Below are positions 1-7,569 of a DNA stretch of 64,000 nucleotides, piece by piece. Position numbers and translations under genes: made by a program. Origin of the DNA: Streptomyces carminius (GTDB taxonomy: Bacteria > Actinomycetota > Actinomycetes > Streptomycetales > Streptomycetaceae); NCBI RefSeq assembly GCF_002794255.1, contig NZ_PGGW01000069.1, positions 610,877-674,876 of the forward strand, read 5' to 3'. The notes beneath the pieces were generated by a model that was not told where the DNA came from, ran no database searches, and saw only the letters and a list, made by a program, of their open reading frames with translations. Numbering within the stretch: the first letter of the stretch is position 1; each line of letters opens with the position of its first letter.

Positions 1-818
1 TCCTCGATCACGACCGTTTGGTTCTCACGGACGAGCCGAGTGGACAGCTTGTGCAGGAAGTCGCGGCGCCGGTCGGCGATCCGCGCGTGGACTTTGGCGA
101 CCTTGCGCCGGGCCTTGGCGCGGTTGGCCGAGCCCTTCGCCTTCCGCGACAGCTCCCGCTGCGCCTTCGCCAGCCGGGTCCGGTCACGGCGCTCGTGCCG
201 GGGGTTGGTGATCTTCTCCCCGGTGGACAGCGTCACCAGGGAGGCGATACCCGCGTCGATGCCGACCGCCGCCGTGGTGACCGGGGCCGGAGCGATCCGG
301 TCCTCGCACAGCAGGGAGACGAACCAGCGACCCGCCGCGTCGCGGGACACGGTCACCGTCGAAGGCTCCGCACCCTCCGGGAGAGGGCGGGACCAGCGGA
401 TGTCCAGCGGCCCGGCCATCTTCGCCAGGGTCAGCTTGCCGTCGCGCCACGTGAACGCGCTGCGGGTGTACTCGGCCGACGCGCGGGACTTCTTCCGGCT
501 CTTGTAGCGCGGGTACTTGGCGCGCTTGGCGAAGAAGTTGGCAAACGCCGTCTGGAGGTGGCGCAGTGCCTGCTGGAGCGGGACGGAGGACACCTCCGTC
601 AGGAACGCCGGCTCCTCGGTCCTCTTCCACTCCGTCAACAACGCGGAGGACTGCGCGTAGGAGATGCGACGCTGCTCGCCGTACCAGGCCCGCGTACGTT
701 CCTCCAGGGCCTTGTTGTAGACGAGACGGACGCAGCCGAACGTGCGCGACAGCTCCGCCGCCTGCTCGTCCGTGGGGTAGAAGCGGTACCGATACGCCCG
801 CTTGACCTGCCGCGTCAC
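1..818 (-). CDS. tnpB: TnpB / IS605 OrfB family RNA-guided nuclease, 5' part (3' end outside window)
   Basis: The reading frame opens with GTG at 818 and is still open at base 1, giving about 272 residues. The N-terminus (YRYRFYPTDEQ, then GCVRLVYNKALEER) is the typical TnpB start. The RuvC-I motif GIDAGI places the first catalytic Asp at residue 188, and LVRENQTVVIE ends at the RuvC-II Glu, residue 272. The RuvC-III Asp, the zinc ribbon and any omega/reRNA overlapping the 3' end lie outside the window, so activity cannot be judged. TnpB proteins of this family are RNA-guided DNA nucleases carried by IS200/IS605 elements. No TnpA (Y1 transposase) is visible on the right side. The visible frame has no interruption, and the two expected catalytic residues present here are intact. 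Confidence 0.93.
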   Translation of the reverse strand, partial: MTRQVKRAYRYRFYPTDEQAAELSRTFGCVRLVYNKALEERTRAWYGEQRRISYAQSSALLTEWKRTEEPAFLTEVSSVPLQQALRHLQTAFANFFAKRAKYPRYKSRKKSRASAEYTRSAFTWRDGKLTLAKMAGPLDIRWSRPLPEGAEPSTVTVSRDAAGRWFVSLLCEDRIAPAPVTTAAVGIDAGIASLVTLSTGEKITNPRHERRDRTRLAKAQRELSRKAKGSANRAKARRKVAKVHARIADRRRDFLHKLSTRLVRENQTVVIE

Positions 819-876
819 GCCTCACATTCTATCAAGTTCCGCGTGAGCAGCGGGTGTCGGCCGGTGGCGCAAACGC

Positions 877-956
877 CGAATCGCCCTGGCGGCGATTCGT
901 CTTCCCCTGCCCCGCTTCGCAGGAGTTTCGTTTCCTCCCCCGGCTGAAGCCGGGGG
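877..956. repeat. Two hairpins between tnpB and the next gene, probable IS end
   Basis: Bases 877-885 pair with 891-899 (CGAATCGCC, 9 bp, 5-nt loop). Bases 937-945 pair with 948-956 (CCCCCGGCT, 9 bp, very tight loop). IS200/IS605 elements carry subterminal palindromes rather than inverted terminal repeats, so these are best read as the left-end structure of the element that holds tnpB. The element would then end within about 20 bases of the next start codon. An alternative is that the second hairpin is only a transcription terminator. Confidence 0.5.
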
Positions 957-975
957 TGTCCACGAAGGGAATTCG

Positions 976-1572
976 ATGAAGAACCGAGTTCTGTATCTCC
1001 TGGGTTGCGCCGCTCCGCCGGTCGTATACGCCGACCGGGCGGTCCGCGACGCCCAGGCACGGGGATGGGACGTGTGCCTGGGGGTGACGCCGACCGCGCG
1101 CGACTGGCTGGGGGACCGGTTGCCGGAGCTGGAGCGGCTGACCGGGCACCCGGTGCGCAGCGCCTACCGGGCCCTGGGCACCCCGGACGTCTGGCCCCGT
1201 GCGGACGTGGTGGTGGTGGCCCCGGCGACCCTGAACACGGTCAACGCCTGTGCGCTGGGCATCGCCACGACGTTCGTCGCGGGCTTCACGATGGAGGCGA
1301 TCGGCAAGCGCGTCCCGCTGGTGGTGATGCCGTGCGTGAACTCGGCATACGCCCGGCACCCGCAGTTCGGCCGGTCGCTGGAGACGCTGCGCGAGGCGGG
1401 GGTGCGGGTGCTGTACGGGCCCGGCGGGTTCGAGCCGAACCCGCCGGGACGGGGGCGCCCGGAGGAGTACCCCTGGCGGCTCGCGCTGGCCGCCGCGGAG
1501 GAGGCGGCAGGCGGCGGCGACGGGAACGCCGGCGACGGGGACGCCGGCGGGACGGCCGGGCCGGCGGGGTGA
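976..1572 (+). CDS. Flavoprotein family protein (phosphopantothenoylcysteine decarboxylase-like)
   Basis: A 198-residue protein starting at ATG 976 with MKNRVLYLLGCAAPP. The Rossmann-like N-terminus, the central VVVVAPATLNTVNACALGIA and the later PLVVMPCVNSAYARHP match the flavoprotein fold of PF02441 (PPC decarboxylase, EpiD and UbiX relatives). These enzymes bind FMN and often decarboxylate cysteine-containing substrates. The substrate here is unknown. The C-terminal about 25 residues are Gly/Ala/Asp-rich and probably disordered. It stands alone, and the presumed IS end lies just upstream, so its native promoter may have been displaced. AAGGGAA just before the ATG is an adequate ribosome binding site. 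Confidence 0.8.
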   Translation: MKNRVLYLLGCAAPPVVYADRAVRDAQARGWDVCLGVTPTARDWLGDRLPELERLTGHPVRSAYRALGTPDVWPRADVVVVAPATLNTVNACALGIATTFVAGFTMEAIGKRVPLVVMPCVNSAYARHPQFGRSLETLREAGVRVLYGPGGFEPNPPGRGRPEEYPWRLALAAAEEAAGGGDGNAGDGDAGGTAGPAG

Positions 1573-1669
1573 CGGGTACGGCGCCCGGTGCCAGGACGCC
1601 TCGCCACCGGGCAGAACCCTGACCGGCGTGGCACTGGCTGTGCCGTCTCATGACACCGGTTCCTCGCTG

Positions 1670-2659
1670 TCAGGCTCGGCGGGCGCAGGACGTGAGGCGA
1701 TCGGCGAGCGCGATGACGAGGTCGCGGAGTTCAGCGGGGCGCTCGATGACGAACGGCCGGCCGAGTGCCGCGAGTACTGGAGGCAACCAGTCGAGCCGCT
1801 CCACCCGCAGTTCCACGCGCAGCCAGCGCTCGGTCGCCCGGTCCTCGCCGGCCGCGGGCTCGTGCTCCTCCAGGCTCGCGACGCCGGCGGGAAGGTGGGC
1901 GCGGACCTGCTCGACCGTCCCGTGGATCCGCAAGGTCACCGCATGCCGGTACTCGGCCGTGGCGAATCCTGACAACACGCGCTGTGCCGGAGCGGGACCC
2001 GTCGGTGCTTCGAATGAGCCGGGCAGGGTCCGCGCGTCTGCGATGCGGTCGAGCCGGAAGGTCCGGTCCTCGCCGATCCGGGCGTCCTTGCCCGTGACGT
2101 ACCACCGGCCCGCATGGGCGACGATCCCGTACGCGTGCAGTGTGCGTTCGCTGCGCCGTCCGTCGCGGTCGGTGTAGCGGATCGAGACCGGTCGGCGGTG
2201 GCGCACCGCATCGGCGACGGTGAGCAGGACCCCGGCGTCCGGGGTGTCGAACTCGCCGGGCCGGTCCGTGAAGGCGAGGGCTTCCAGGAGTGTGTCGAGC
2301 CGGCGGGCGATGTGCTTGGGCAGCACCCGCCGGATCTTCGCCGACGCCGTCTCGCTCGCCGTGTGCTGCGTCGTCGTCAGCCCTGCCCGGCGGCCGGCGA
2401 CCAGGCCGAGCAGCACGGCCAGCGCCTCGTCGTCGCTGAGCATGAGCGGAGGCAAGCGGTACCCGGGGGCGAGCCGGTACCCGCCGTAGCGGCCGCGCAC
2501 CGACTCCACGGGCACGTCCAGGTCGATCAGCTGGTCCACATACCGCCGCACGGTGCGCCCTTCGACGCCGAGCCGGTCGGCGAGTTCGGCCACCGTCCGG
2601 GTGCCGCCCGACTGCAGCAGCTCCAGGAGTGTCAGCACGCGGCCGGCGGGTCGGGGCAT
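1670..2659 (-). CDS. YafY-type WYL-domain transcriptional regulator
   Basis: A 329-residue protein. ATG 2659 was chosen over upstream in-frame codons because it begins directly with the helix-turn-helix (MPRPAGRVLTLLELLQ, then TVAELADRLGVEGRTVRRYV, residues about 1-60). The WYL region lies at about 140-230 and includes RPVSIRYTDRDG and the core motif as GRWYVTGKD. A C-terminal WCX-like domain follows. Such proteins sense small ligands and usually control a neighbouring gene. It is divergently arranged with a VOC protein gene 94 bases away and very probably regulates that gene and itself. The ligand is unknown. Confidence 0.9.
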   Translation of the reverse strand: MPRPAGRVLTLLELLQSGGTRTVAELADRLGVEGRTVRRYVDQLIDLDVPVESVRGRYGGYRLAPGYRLPPLMLSDDEALAVLLGLVAGRRAGLTTTQHTASETASAKIRRVLPKHIARRLDTLLEALAFTDRPGEFDTPDAGVLLTVADAVRHRRPVSIRYTDRDGRRSERTLHAYGIVAHAGRWYVTGKDARIGEDRTFRLDRIADARTLPGSFEAPTGPAPAQRVLSGFATAEYRHAVTLRIHGTVEQVRAHLPAGVASLEEHEPAAGEDRATERWLRVELRVERLDWLPPVLAALGRPFVIERPAELRDLVIALADRLTSCARRA

Positions 2660-2680
2660 GGTTCGCAGCCTAACGCGGAT

Positions 2681-2698
2681 ACAGGACCGATTCTGTCC
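2681..2698. promoter_or_regulatory. Candidate operator between WYL regulator and VOC gene
   Basis: ACAGGACCGATTCTGTCC lies midway between the divergent starts at 2659 and 2754. It holds overlapping inverted half-sites, ACAG/CTGT and GGAC/GTCC. Its position and symmetry suggest binding by the WYL regulator. There is no experimental basis. Confidence 0.4.
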
Positions 2699-2753
2699 AC
2701 TATTTCTCCTAGCCTGCGACGTGCATCCCTCCAGCACAGCCGAGGAGATTCCC

Positions 2754-3152
2754 ATGGACTTCGTCTCGATCCGCATCATCACCGGCGACGTAGCGCGCCT
2801 CGTCGAGTTCTACGAGCGCGCCACAGGGGCGCAGGCGACGTGGGCCACCGAGGACTTCGCCGAACTCAAGACCTCGGGCGCCACCCTCGCGATCGCCGGC
2901 ACCCGCACCGTCCCGCTGTTCGCCCCGGGCTCCGCCCGTCCGGCGGACAACCACAGCGTGATCACCGAGTTCCTCGTCGACGACGTGGACCGCGTGCACC
3001 AGAACCTGACCGGCCTCGTCACCGACTTCGTCACCGAGCCCACCACGATGCCCTGGGGCAACCGGTCGCTGCTGTTCCGTGACCCCGACGGCAACCTCGT
3101 CAACTTCTTCGCCCCCGTCACCCCGGCGGCCATCGAGAAGTTCGCACGCTGA
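2754..3152 (+). CDS. VOC (glyoxalase/bleomycin resistance) family protein
   Basis: A 132-residue protein from ATG 2754, preceded by GAGGAGAT. The paired beta-alpha-beta-beta-beta layout and the C-terminal LLFRDPDGNLVNFF identify the vicinal oxygen chelate superfamily. Members include metal-dependent lyases, dioxygenases and antibiotic-binding resistance proteins. The first module (IRIITGDVARLVEFYERATG) is also typical. The gene is divergent from a WYL regulator, an arrangement common for stress- or xenobiotic-induced VOC proteins. Substrate and metal use cannot be told from the sequence. A perfect hairpin terminator follows. Confidence 0.88.
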   Translation: MDFVSIRIITGDVARLVEFYERATGAQATWATEDFAELKTSGATLAIAGTRTVPLFAPGSARPADNHSVITEFLVDDVDRVHQNLTGLVTDFVTEPTTMPWGNRSLLFRDPDGNLVNFFAPVTPAAIEKFAR

Positions 3153-3174
3153 CGCCACGCACAGCCGCTCACGT

Positions 3175-3200
3175 GGGAGCCCTGAGATCCCAGGGCTCCC
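3175..3200 (+). terminator. Hairpin terminator after the VOC gene
   Basis: GGGAGCCCTG (3175-3184) pairs perfectly with CAGGGCTCCC (3191-3200) around a 6-base loop, 22 bases after the VOC stop codon. There is no U-tract, as is usual in Streptomyces. Confidence 0.75.
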
Positions 3201-3244
3201 GGTGAACGCGGCCGCCGAGTCCGGGAACGCCACCAGCAGGGGGC

Positions 3245-4106
3245 ACCGGAACGCACCGCTGACCCCGAAGGACGTCTGCGCTTGTGTCTGCGGATCGACG
3301 CCGGACGTCCGATCGCGCACGTCGCCGCGGAAGCCGGGATCTCCCTCCGCTGCCTGGCCGAGTGGTACGCCCGCCGGCGCGCGCACGGTGAGAACGGACT
3401 GCTCGACCACTCCCGCCGCCCCACCACCGGCCCCGCCCGCACCCCCGAGGACATCGCCGACCTGGTGGAGGCGCTGCGGCGGCAGACCAAGCACGGGCCA
3501 GGTCGGCTCGCGCCGGCCTACAGCGGCTGCACGGCGTCGGCACCGAATCCGCCCGCGCCTCCAAACGCACCGGTCCCGGCACCGGCAAGGTCGGATACAC
3601 GTACCTGCATCCGGCGCTCGACGACCACTCCCGGCTCGCCTGCACCGAGGTCCTGGACGAGGGGAAGGCCGTCACCGCGGCCGCCTTCCGGCACCGGGCC
3701 GTTGCCTTCCTCGCCGCCCACGGCGTCACGCCGATCCGCCGCCGCCTCACCGACAACGGCGCGTGCCACCGGTCTACGACCTGGGCTGACGCGCTCGCCG
3801 TGACCGGTACGGAGCACAAGCGGACCAGGCCCGTACAGGCCGCGTACGAACGGGAGGGCGGAGAGGTGCCACGGGAGGCTCTCCCGCGAGTGGGCGTACG
3901 TCCGCGACTACCCGGCCGAGCGTGAACGCCGCGTCGTGCTCGCGGAGTTCGTGAACTGCTACAACCACGGGCGGCCGCACGCCGCGCTCGGCGGCCGGCC
4001 GCCCGTCAGCCGGACCGCCGGGAGCGGCTACCGGATCGTCTTCGACCAGCCGCCCGAACCACTCGCGGACATCCCGCAGCAGCTCACCTTCGAGGAATCC
4101 GCGTAA
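3245..4106 (+). pseudogene. IS481-family transposase remnant, multiply frameshifted and internally deleted
   Basis: Homology runs through at least three frames. NAPLTP begins the match in one frame. It continues as GRLRLCLRIDAGRPIAHVA through ALRRQTKHGPGRLAP in a second. It resumes as ASKRTGPGTGKVGYTYLHP through AFLAAHGVTPIRRRLTDNGA in a third. The last part, REWAYVRDYPAERERRVVL through NCYNHGRPHAALGG, is shifted again and ends at TAA 4104-4106. Intact IS481 transposases are continuous DDE proteins with an N-terminal HTH. Here the start codon, the stretch with the first catalytic Asp and the stretch with the final Glu are missing or scrambled, so it cannot be functional. No terminal inverted repeats were recognised. 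Confidence 0.9.
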
Positions 4107-4128
4107 CCAAGGCCCCGAGGCACCACGA

Positions 4129-4602
4129 CTAGCGGCCTCCGTCCCCGCTGTCGTCGCTGCCCCCGCTGTCGTCGGAGTCCTCGTCGGGGCGGCCGGCGAG
4201 CGCCCGGGCGGCTGCCACCTCTCCGTCGTCCAGGCCCCGGTGCCCGCTGTCCGGGTGCCGCTCGGCCTGCTCGTCGATCCACCGGTTGTGCGCCTCCCAG
4301 GCGGCCTGCTTGCTGGTGCCCAGGGCCGCGCCGATCCGGGACCAGGAGGCCCCGGCCCGGCGGGCGGAGCGCACCGAGAGCTGACGCCCGCAGGCCGCCT
4401 TGCGGACGATGACCTCGCCCAGTGCGAGCAGCTCCAGCGCCTCCTCGCGGGACAGCGGCCGGTGGTCGGGCGGACCGTCCCCGTCGTCCCCGTCGTCCTC
4501 GCCGCCGTGCGGGGCCAGGGCGTCGCGGGCGCGCAGGGCGTCATGGCGCGCGGTGGCGGTCAGCAGGGTGTGCCGTTTCTCGAGGTCGTCCGGAGTGGTC
4601 AT
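4129..4602 (-). CDS. Small helix-turn-helix protein of unknown function
   Basis: A 157-residue protein from ATG 4602, behind GAAGGTGG. After a charged N-terminus and a Gly/Asp-rich linker (GGEDDGDDGDG) comes a helical region. It contains GASWSRIGAALGTSKQAAWE, which looks like a helix-turn-helix of the sort found in many short actinobacterial proteins. The C-terminus is again acidic and Gly/Ser-rich. I do not recognise a named family. Flanking genes run the other way, so it is a single-gene unit. DNA binding is an inference from the motif alone. Confidence 0.75.
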   Translation of the reverse strand: MTTPDDLEKRHTLLTATARHDALRARDALAPHGGEDDGDDGDGPPDHRPLSREEALELLALGEVIVRKAACGRQLSVRSARRAGASWSRIGAALGTSKQAAWEAHNRWIDEQAERHPDSGHRGLDDGEVAAARALAGRPDEDSDDSGGSDDSGDGGR

Positions 4603-4820
4603 ACCGCCACCTTCTCGCCAAGGCGACCTGACGCCAAGACGGCTTGACGGCTCGGCGGCTCGTCGGTGCGGGACCGGCCGCGAACCGACCGGAGCGGGCA
4701 CGAGAAGTCGGGCGCGGCGGCTTGGGTCCTCCCTAGCGTGGAGCCCGGAAACGGTGAGGAACCGGAGGAGAACGAGGACCGGACGGGCTGTCCGGGCGGA
4801 GCGGACGGGAGGAGGACCTG

Positions 4821-5687
4821 GTGCTGGACCGGCTGAACCAGGCCCTGGAGCACATCGAGCGGAACCTCGGCCGACCGGTCGGGACGGCCGAGCTGGCGCG
4901 GATCGCCGCCACCTCGGAGTACCACTTCCGGCGGCTGTTCGCGGCGCTGGCGGGCATCGGGCTGTCCGAGTACGTCCGCCGCCGGCGGCTCACCGTCGCC
5001 GGAGCCGAGGTGCTCGCGGGGGAGCGGACGCTGCTCGACATCGCGGTGCGGTACGGCTACGGCTCGGGCGAGGCGTTCGCCCGAGCCTTCCGCGCGATGC
5101 ACGGCGTCGGGCCGGGCGAGGCCCGCAGGACCGGCGCGGCCCTGCGTTCCCAGCCCCGGATGTCCTTCCGGCTCGTCGTCGAAGGGAGTGTCGGCATGGA
5201 GTACCGAGTGGTGAAGAAGGAGGGGTTCCGGGTGGTCGGGCTCAGAACGCGCGTCCCCCTGGTGCACGAGGGGGAGAACCCGGCCATCGCGGAGTTCGTC
5301 CGCGGGATCGGCCGGGAGGTGAACCGGCGGCTGGCACAGCTGTCCGACCAGGAGCCGGACGGCGTCGTGGCCGCGGTCGACAACCTCGCCGGAGACCGGG
5401 CGGAGGGCAGTGAACTCGACTACTGGCACGGGGTGGTGACCGGCGCCGAGGCGCCGGAGTCCCTGGAGGCCCTGGCCGTTCCGGCCGGGAGCTGGGCGGT
5501 CTTCGAGAGCTCGGGCGAGTCCCCGCGGGCGGTCCAGTACCTGTGGCGGGACGTGTTCACGCAGTGGTTCCCCGCCAACCCGTACCGCACCCGGCCGGGC
5601 CCGGAGATCCTGCGTACCCGGCTCTCGGCGGACGGGAAGCGGGCGCGGTCGCAGCTGTGGATCCCCGTGGAGCGGATCACGGAGTAG
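4821..5687 (+). CDS. AraC-family regulator with GyrI-like effector domain
   Basis: A 288-residue protein from GTG 4821, with GGAGGAC 4-11 bases upstream. Residues about 1-105 carry the double HTH of AraC/XylS proteins (GTAELARIAATSEYHFRRLF and TLLDIAVRYGYGSGEAFARA). Residues about 125-288 form a GyrI/Bacterial transcription activator effector-binding domain (MEYRVVKKEGFRVVGLRTRV to QLWIPVERI). This is the Rob/SAV-type architecture, which senses hydrophobic cationic compounds and often controls efflux. No adjacent efflux gene is seen, so the target is open. A convergent hairpin terminator lies downstream. Confidence 0.9.
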   Translation: MLDRLNQALEHIERNLGRPVGTAELARIAATSEYHFRRLFAALAGIGLSEYVRRRRLTVAGAEVLAGERTLLDIAVRYGYGSGEAFARAFRAMHGVGPGEARRTGAALRSQPRMSFRLVVEGSVGMEYRVVKKEGFRVVGLRTRVPLVHEGENPAIAEFVRGIGREVNRRLAQLSDQEPDGVVAAVDNLAGDRAEGSELDYWHGVVTGAEAPESLEALAVPAGSWAVFESSGESPRAVQYLWRDVFTQWFPANPYRTRPGPEILRTRLSADGKRARSQLWIPVERITE

Positions 5688-5767
5688 GGCACGGGGGGTG
5701 AGCGGGCGGGGCAGTGGCGAGGGGGCCCGAGCCGCCCCCACTCGGCTCGAGCCCCCTGCTTGTGTGC

Positions 5768-5807
5768 GGCCCGGGTCCCGTCCCCTCGCCGGGACGGGTC
5801 CCGGGCC
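5768..5807. terminator. Bidirectional terminator between convergent genes
   Basis: GGCCCGGGTCCCGTCCC (5768-5784) pairs with 5791-5807 around a 6-base loop, with one T-T mismatch. It sits between the AraC gene and the convergent HATPase gene. Confidence 0.7.
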
Positions 5808-5836
5808 CCTCGCGCGTCATCCGGCCGCTGGACGGC

Positions 5837-6259
5837 TCAGGGGCGGATGACGGCCCAGACGATGTGGCCCAATCCGGGGCCGGCGGATTCGACACCCCAC
5901 GTCTGGGCGATGGTCTCGATCAGCAGCAGACCGCGGCCGCGCTCCTCGTCGGAGCGCGGGAAGTGCAGCATCGGCGTGCTCGCGTAGCTGCCCTGGTCGC
6001 GTACCTCGATGCGGATCTGGTCGTCGGCGACGTGCAGCAGACAGCCGATCCGGTCGCTGTCGGTGTGCAGCACGGCGTTGGTGAACAGTTCGGACACCAC
6101 CAGCCGTGCGGTGCTGCAGACGTCCGGTGCGATGCCCCACTGCCGCAGCCGCTGGTAGGCGCGGTTGCGGGCGTCGGCCACGGAGACGGCCTGGGCCGGG
6201 AGTTCGAAGGTCTCCTGGCGCAGGTCGGGGCAGATTCCGACCCGGCTGGGGATCGTCAT
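5837..6259 (-). CDS. HATPase-fold ATP-binding protein (anti-sigma/serine kinase-like)
   Basis: A 140-residue protein if started at ATG 6259 (MTIPSRVGICPDL). An upstream ATG at 6388 would add 43 residues without family resemblance and is less likely. The GHKL ATPase boxes are present: LVVSELFTNAVLHT (N box), VRDQGS (G1) and RGRGLLLIETIAQ (G2). Streptomyces have dozens of such RsbW/SpoIIAB-like proteins, many next to an XRE/DUF5753 gene and a DUF397 gene, as here in divergent orientation. A role in phosphorylating or sequestering a partner is likely. The partner itself is unknown. Confidence 0.85.
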   Translation of the reverse strand: MTIPSRVGICPDLRQETFELPAQAVSVADARNRAYQRLRQWGIAPDVCSTARLVVSELFTNAVLHTDSDRIGCLLHVADDQIRIEVRDQGSYASTPMLHFPRSDEERGRGLLLIETIAQTWGVESAGPGLGHIVWAVIRP

Positions 6260-6450
6260 CGTGCCTTGGGGTAGCGCCACGGCTTCCGCCTTCCAGTCCG
6301 TCCGTCCTCCTGCGGGGACCCTCACTATCCTCGCTGCGGTAGGCAGAAGGCAAGAGGCGTCTTGCAAATTGCAGAATATCGACGGCAAGCTGTTAGCGTC
6401 ACCGACGGTATGTCAGACTCGCTGTCCAAAAGCCTTGTGAGGGAGGGAAC

Positions 6451-7290
6451 GTGACGACCGTCGGGCGGATAGTGCTCGGCCTGAGACTCCGCGACCTGCG
6501 GGAGAGGGCCGGCTGCTCGTACGAGGAGGCCGCCCGCGCCCTCAGCGTCAACGTCGCCACGGTCCGCCGCATGGAGAAGGCCGAAGTCGGCCTGAAACCG
6601 CTCTTCGTGGAGAAGCTGCTGGAGACCTACGAGGTCGCGCGGCCGGAGATCGACGCGTTCCTCTCACTGGTGGAGGACTCCCGCAGACCGGGCTGGTGGC
6701 ACCGTTTCCGGGACGTACTGCCGGACTGGTTCGGTCTGTACGTGAGCCTGGAGGGCGCCGCCAACACCCTCCGCGGCTACGAACCCCACTGCGTCCCCGG
6801 TCTGCTCCAGACCGAGGACTACGCGCGCGAACTGCTGCGCACAGGCTTCCCCAACGCCCCCGAGGAGGAGCTGGACCGCCGCGTCACGCTCCGCATGAAG
6901 CGGCAGTCGCTCCTCGGCGGAACCGGGGCGCCGCGGCTGTGGGTCGTCATGGACGAGACGGTGCTGCGCAGACCCGTCGGGGGACCAGAGGTCATGCGGG
7001 CCCAGATCGACCGGCTGCTGGAGGCTATGACGATGCCGAACGTCACGGTCCAGGTGCTGCCTTTCGAAGCGGGCCCGCACCCGGGCATGTTCGGACCCTT
7101 CCAGTTGTTCCGCTTCGACATACCGGAACTGCCGGACATCGTCTACAGCGAGAGCCTCACCGGCGCCGTCTACCTCGACGAGCGCCCCGACACGGCCGCG
7201 TACCTGGAGGTCCTGGACCGGATGGTCGCGCAGGCCGTATCAGTACGACGCACCGGGGAGTTCCTCGATGCCATTCGCAAGGAGTTCTGA
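6451..7290 (+). CDS. XRE-family regulator with DUF5753 (Scr1-type antitoxin-like)
   Basis: A 279-residue protein from GTG 6451, preceded by GAGGGAGG. The N-terminal HTH spans about residues 8-65 (LRDLRERAGCSYEEAARALS). DUF5753 follows, recognisable from YEPHCVPGLLQTEDYARELL, VTLRMKRQSLLGG and the later LPFEAGPHPGMFG. These proteins pair with DUF397 proteins, which lie 3 bases downstream here. The pair belongs to a large actinobacterial regulator family that includes BldB-associated and WhiJ-like systems. It controls development or antibiotic genes, or acts as an antitoxin-like module. The regulated target is not evident. Confidence 0.92.
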   Translation: MTTVGRIVLGLRLRDLRERAGCSYEEAARALSVNVATVRRMEKAEVGLKPLFVEKLLETYEVARPEIDAFLSLVEDSRRPGWWHRFRDVLPDWFGLYVSLEGAANTLRGYEPHCVPGLLQTEDYARELLRTGFPNAPEEELDRRVTLRMKRQSLLGGTGAPRLWVVMDETVLRRPVGGPEVMRAQIDRLLEAMTMPNVTVQVLPFEAGPHPGMFGPFQLFRFDIPELPDIVYSESLTGAVYLDERPDTAAYLEVLDRMVAQAVSVRRTGEFLDAIRKEF

Positions 7291-7293
7291 CCG

Positions 7294-7530
7294 ATGGGCC
7301 ACATTTACAACGGCATGCCCGCCAGGGAGCTGGGAAACGAGGGCTGGCACAAGCCCTGGAGCGGCACCAACGGCGGCAACTGCGTGGAAGCGATGAAGCT
7401 CGGTGACGGCCGCGTGGCCCTGCGGCAGTCCAGTGACCCCGACGGCCCCGCGCTGATCTACACCTACCAGGAGATCGAGTCCTTCATCCGGGGCGCCAAG
7501 CTCGGTGAGGCCGACTTCCTGCTCGCCTGA
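7294..7530 (+). CDS. DUF397 domain protein
   Basis: A 78-residue protein from ATG 7294, 3 bases after the XRE gene. GWHKPWSGTNGGNCVEAM followed by VALRQSSDPDGPALIYT is the DUF397 core (W-K-S-S-x-s-x-x-x-x-x-C-V-E pattern). In Streptomyces this domain almost always accompanies an XRE/DUF5753 protein, and in the WhiJ system the small protein modulates the regulator. It is co-transcribed with its neighbour by spacing. Confidence 0.9.
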   Translation: MGHIYNGMPARELGNEGWHKPWSGTNGGNCVEAMKLGDGRVALRQSSDPDGPALIYTYQEIESFIRGAKLGEADFLLA

Positions 7531-7569
7531 GCCGCCCAGCCGACCATCCATTCCAGGGGAGACCGACAG

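Noticed and set aside
6260..6388. Longer N-terminus for the HATPase protein
   Set aside because: The extra 43 residues contain no family similarity and would extend into the likely divergent promoter. ATG 6259 is favoured, though not proven.
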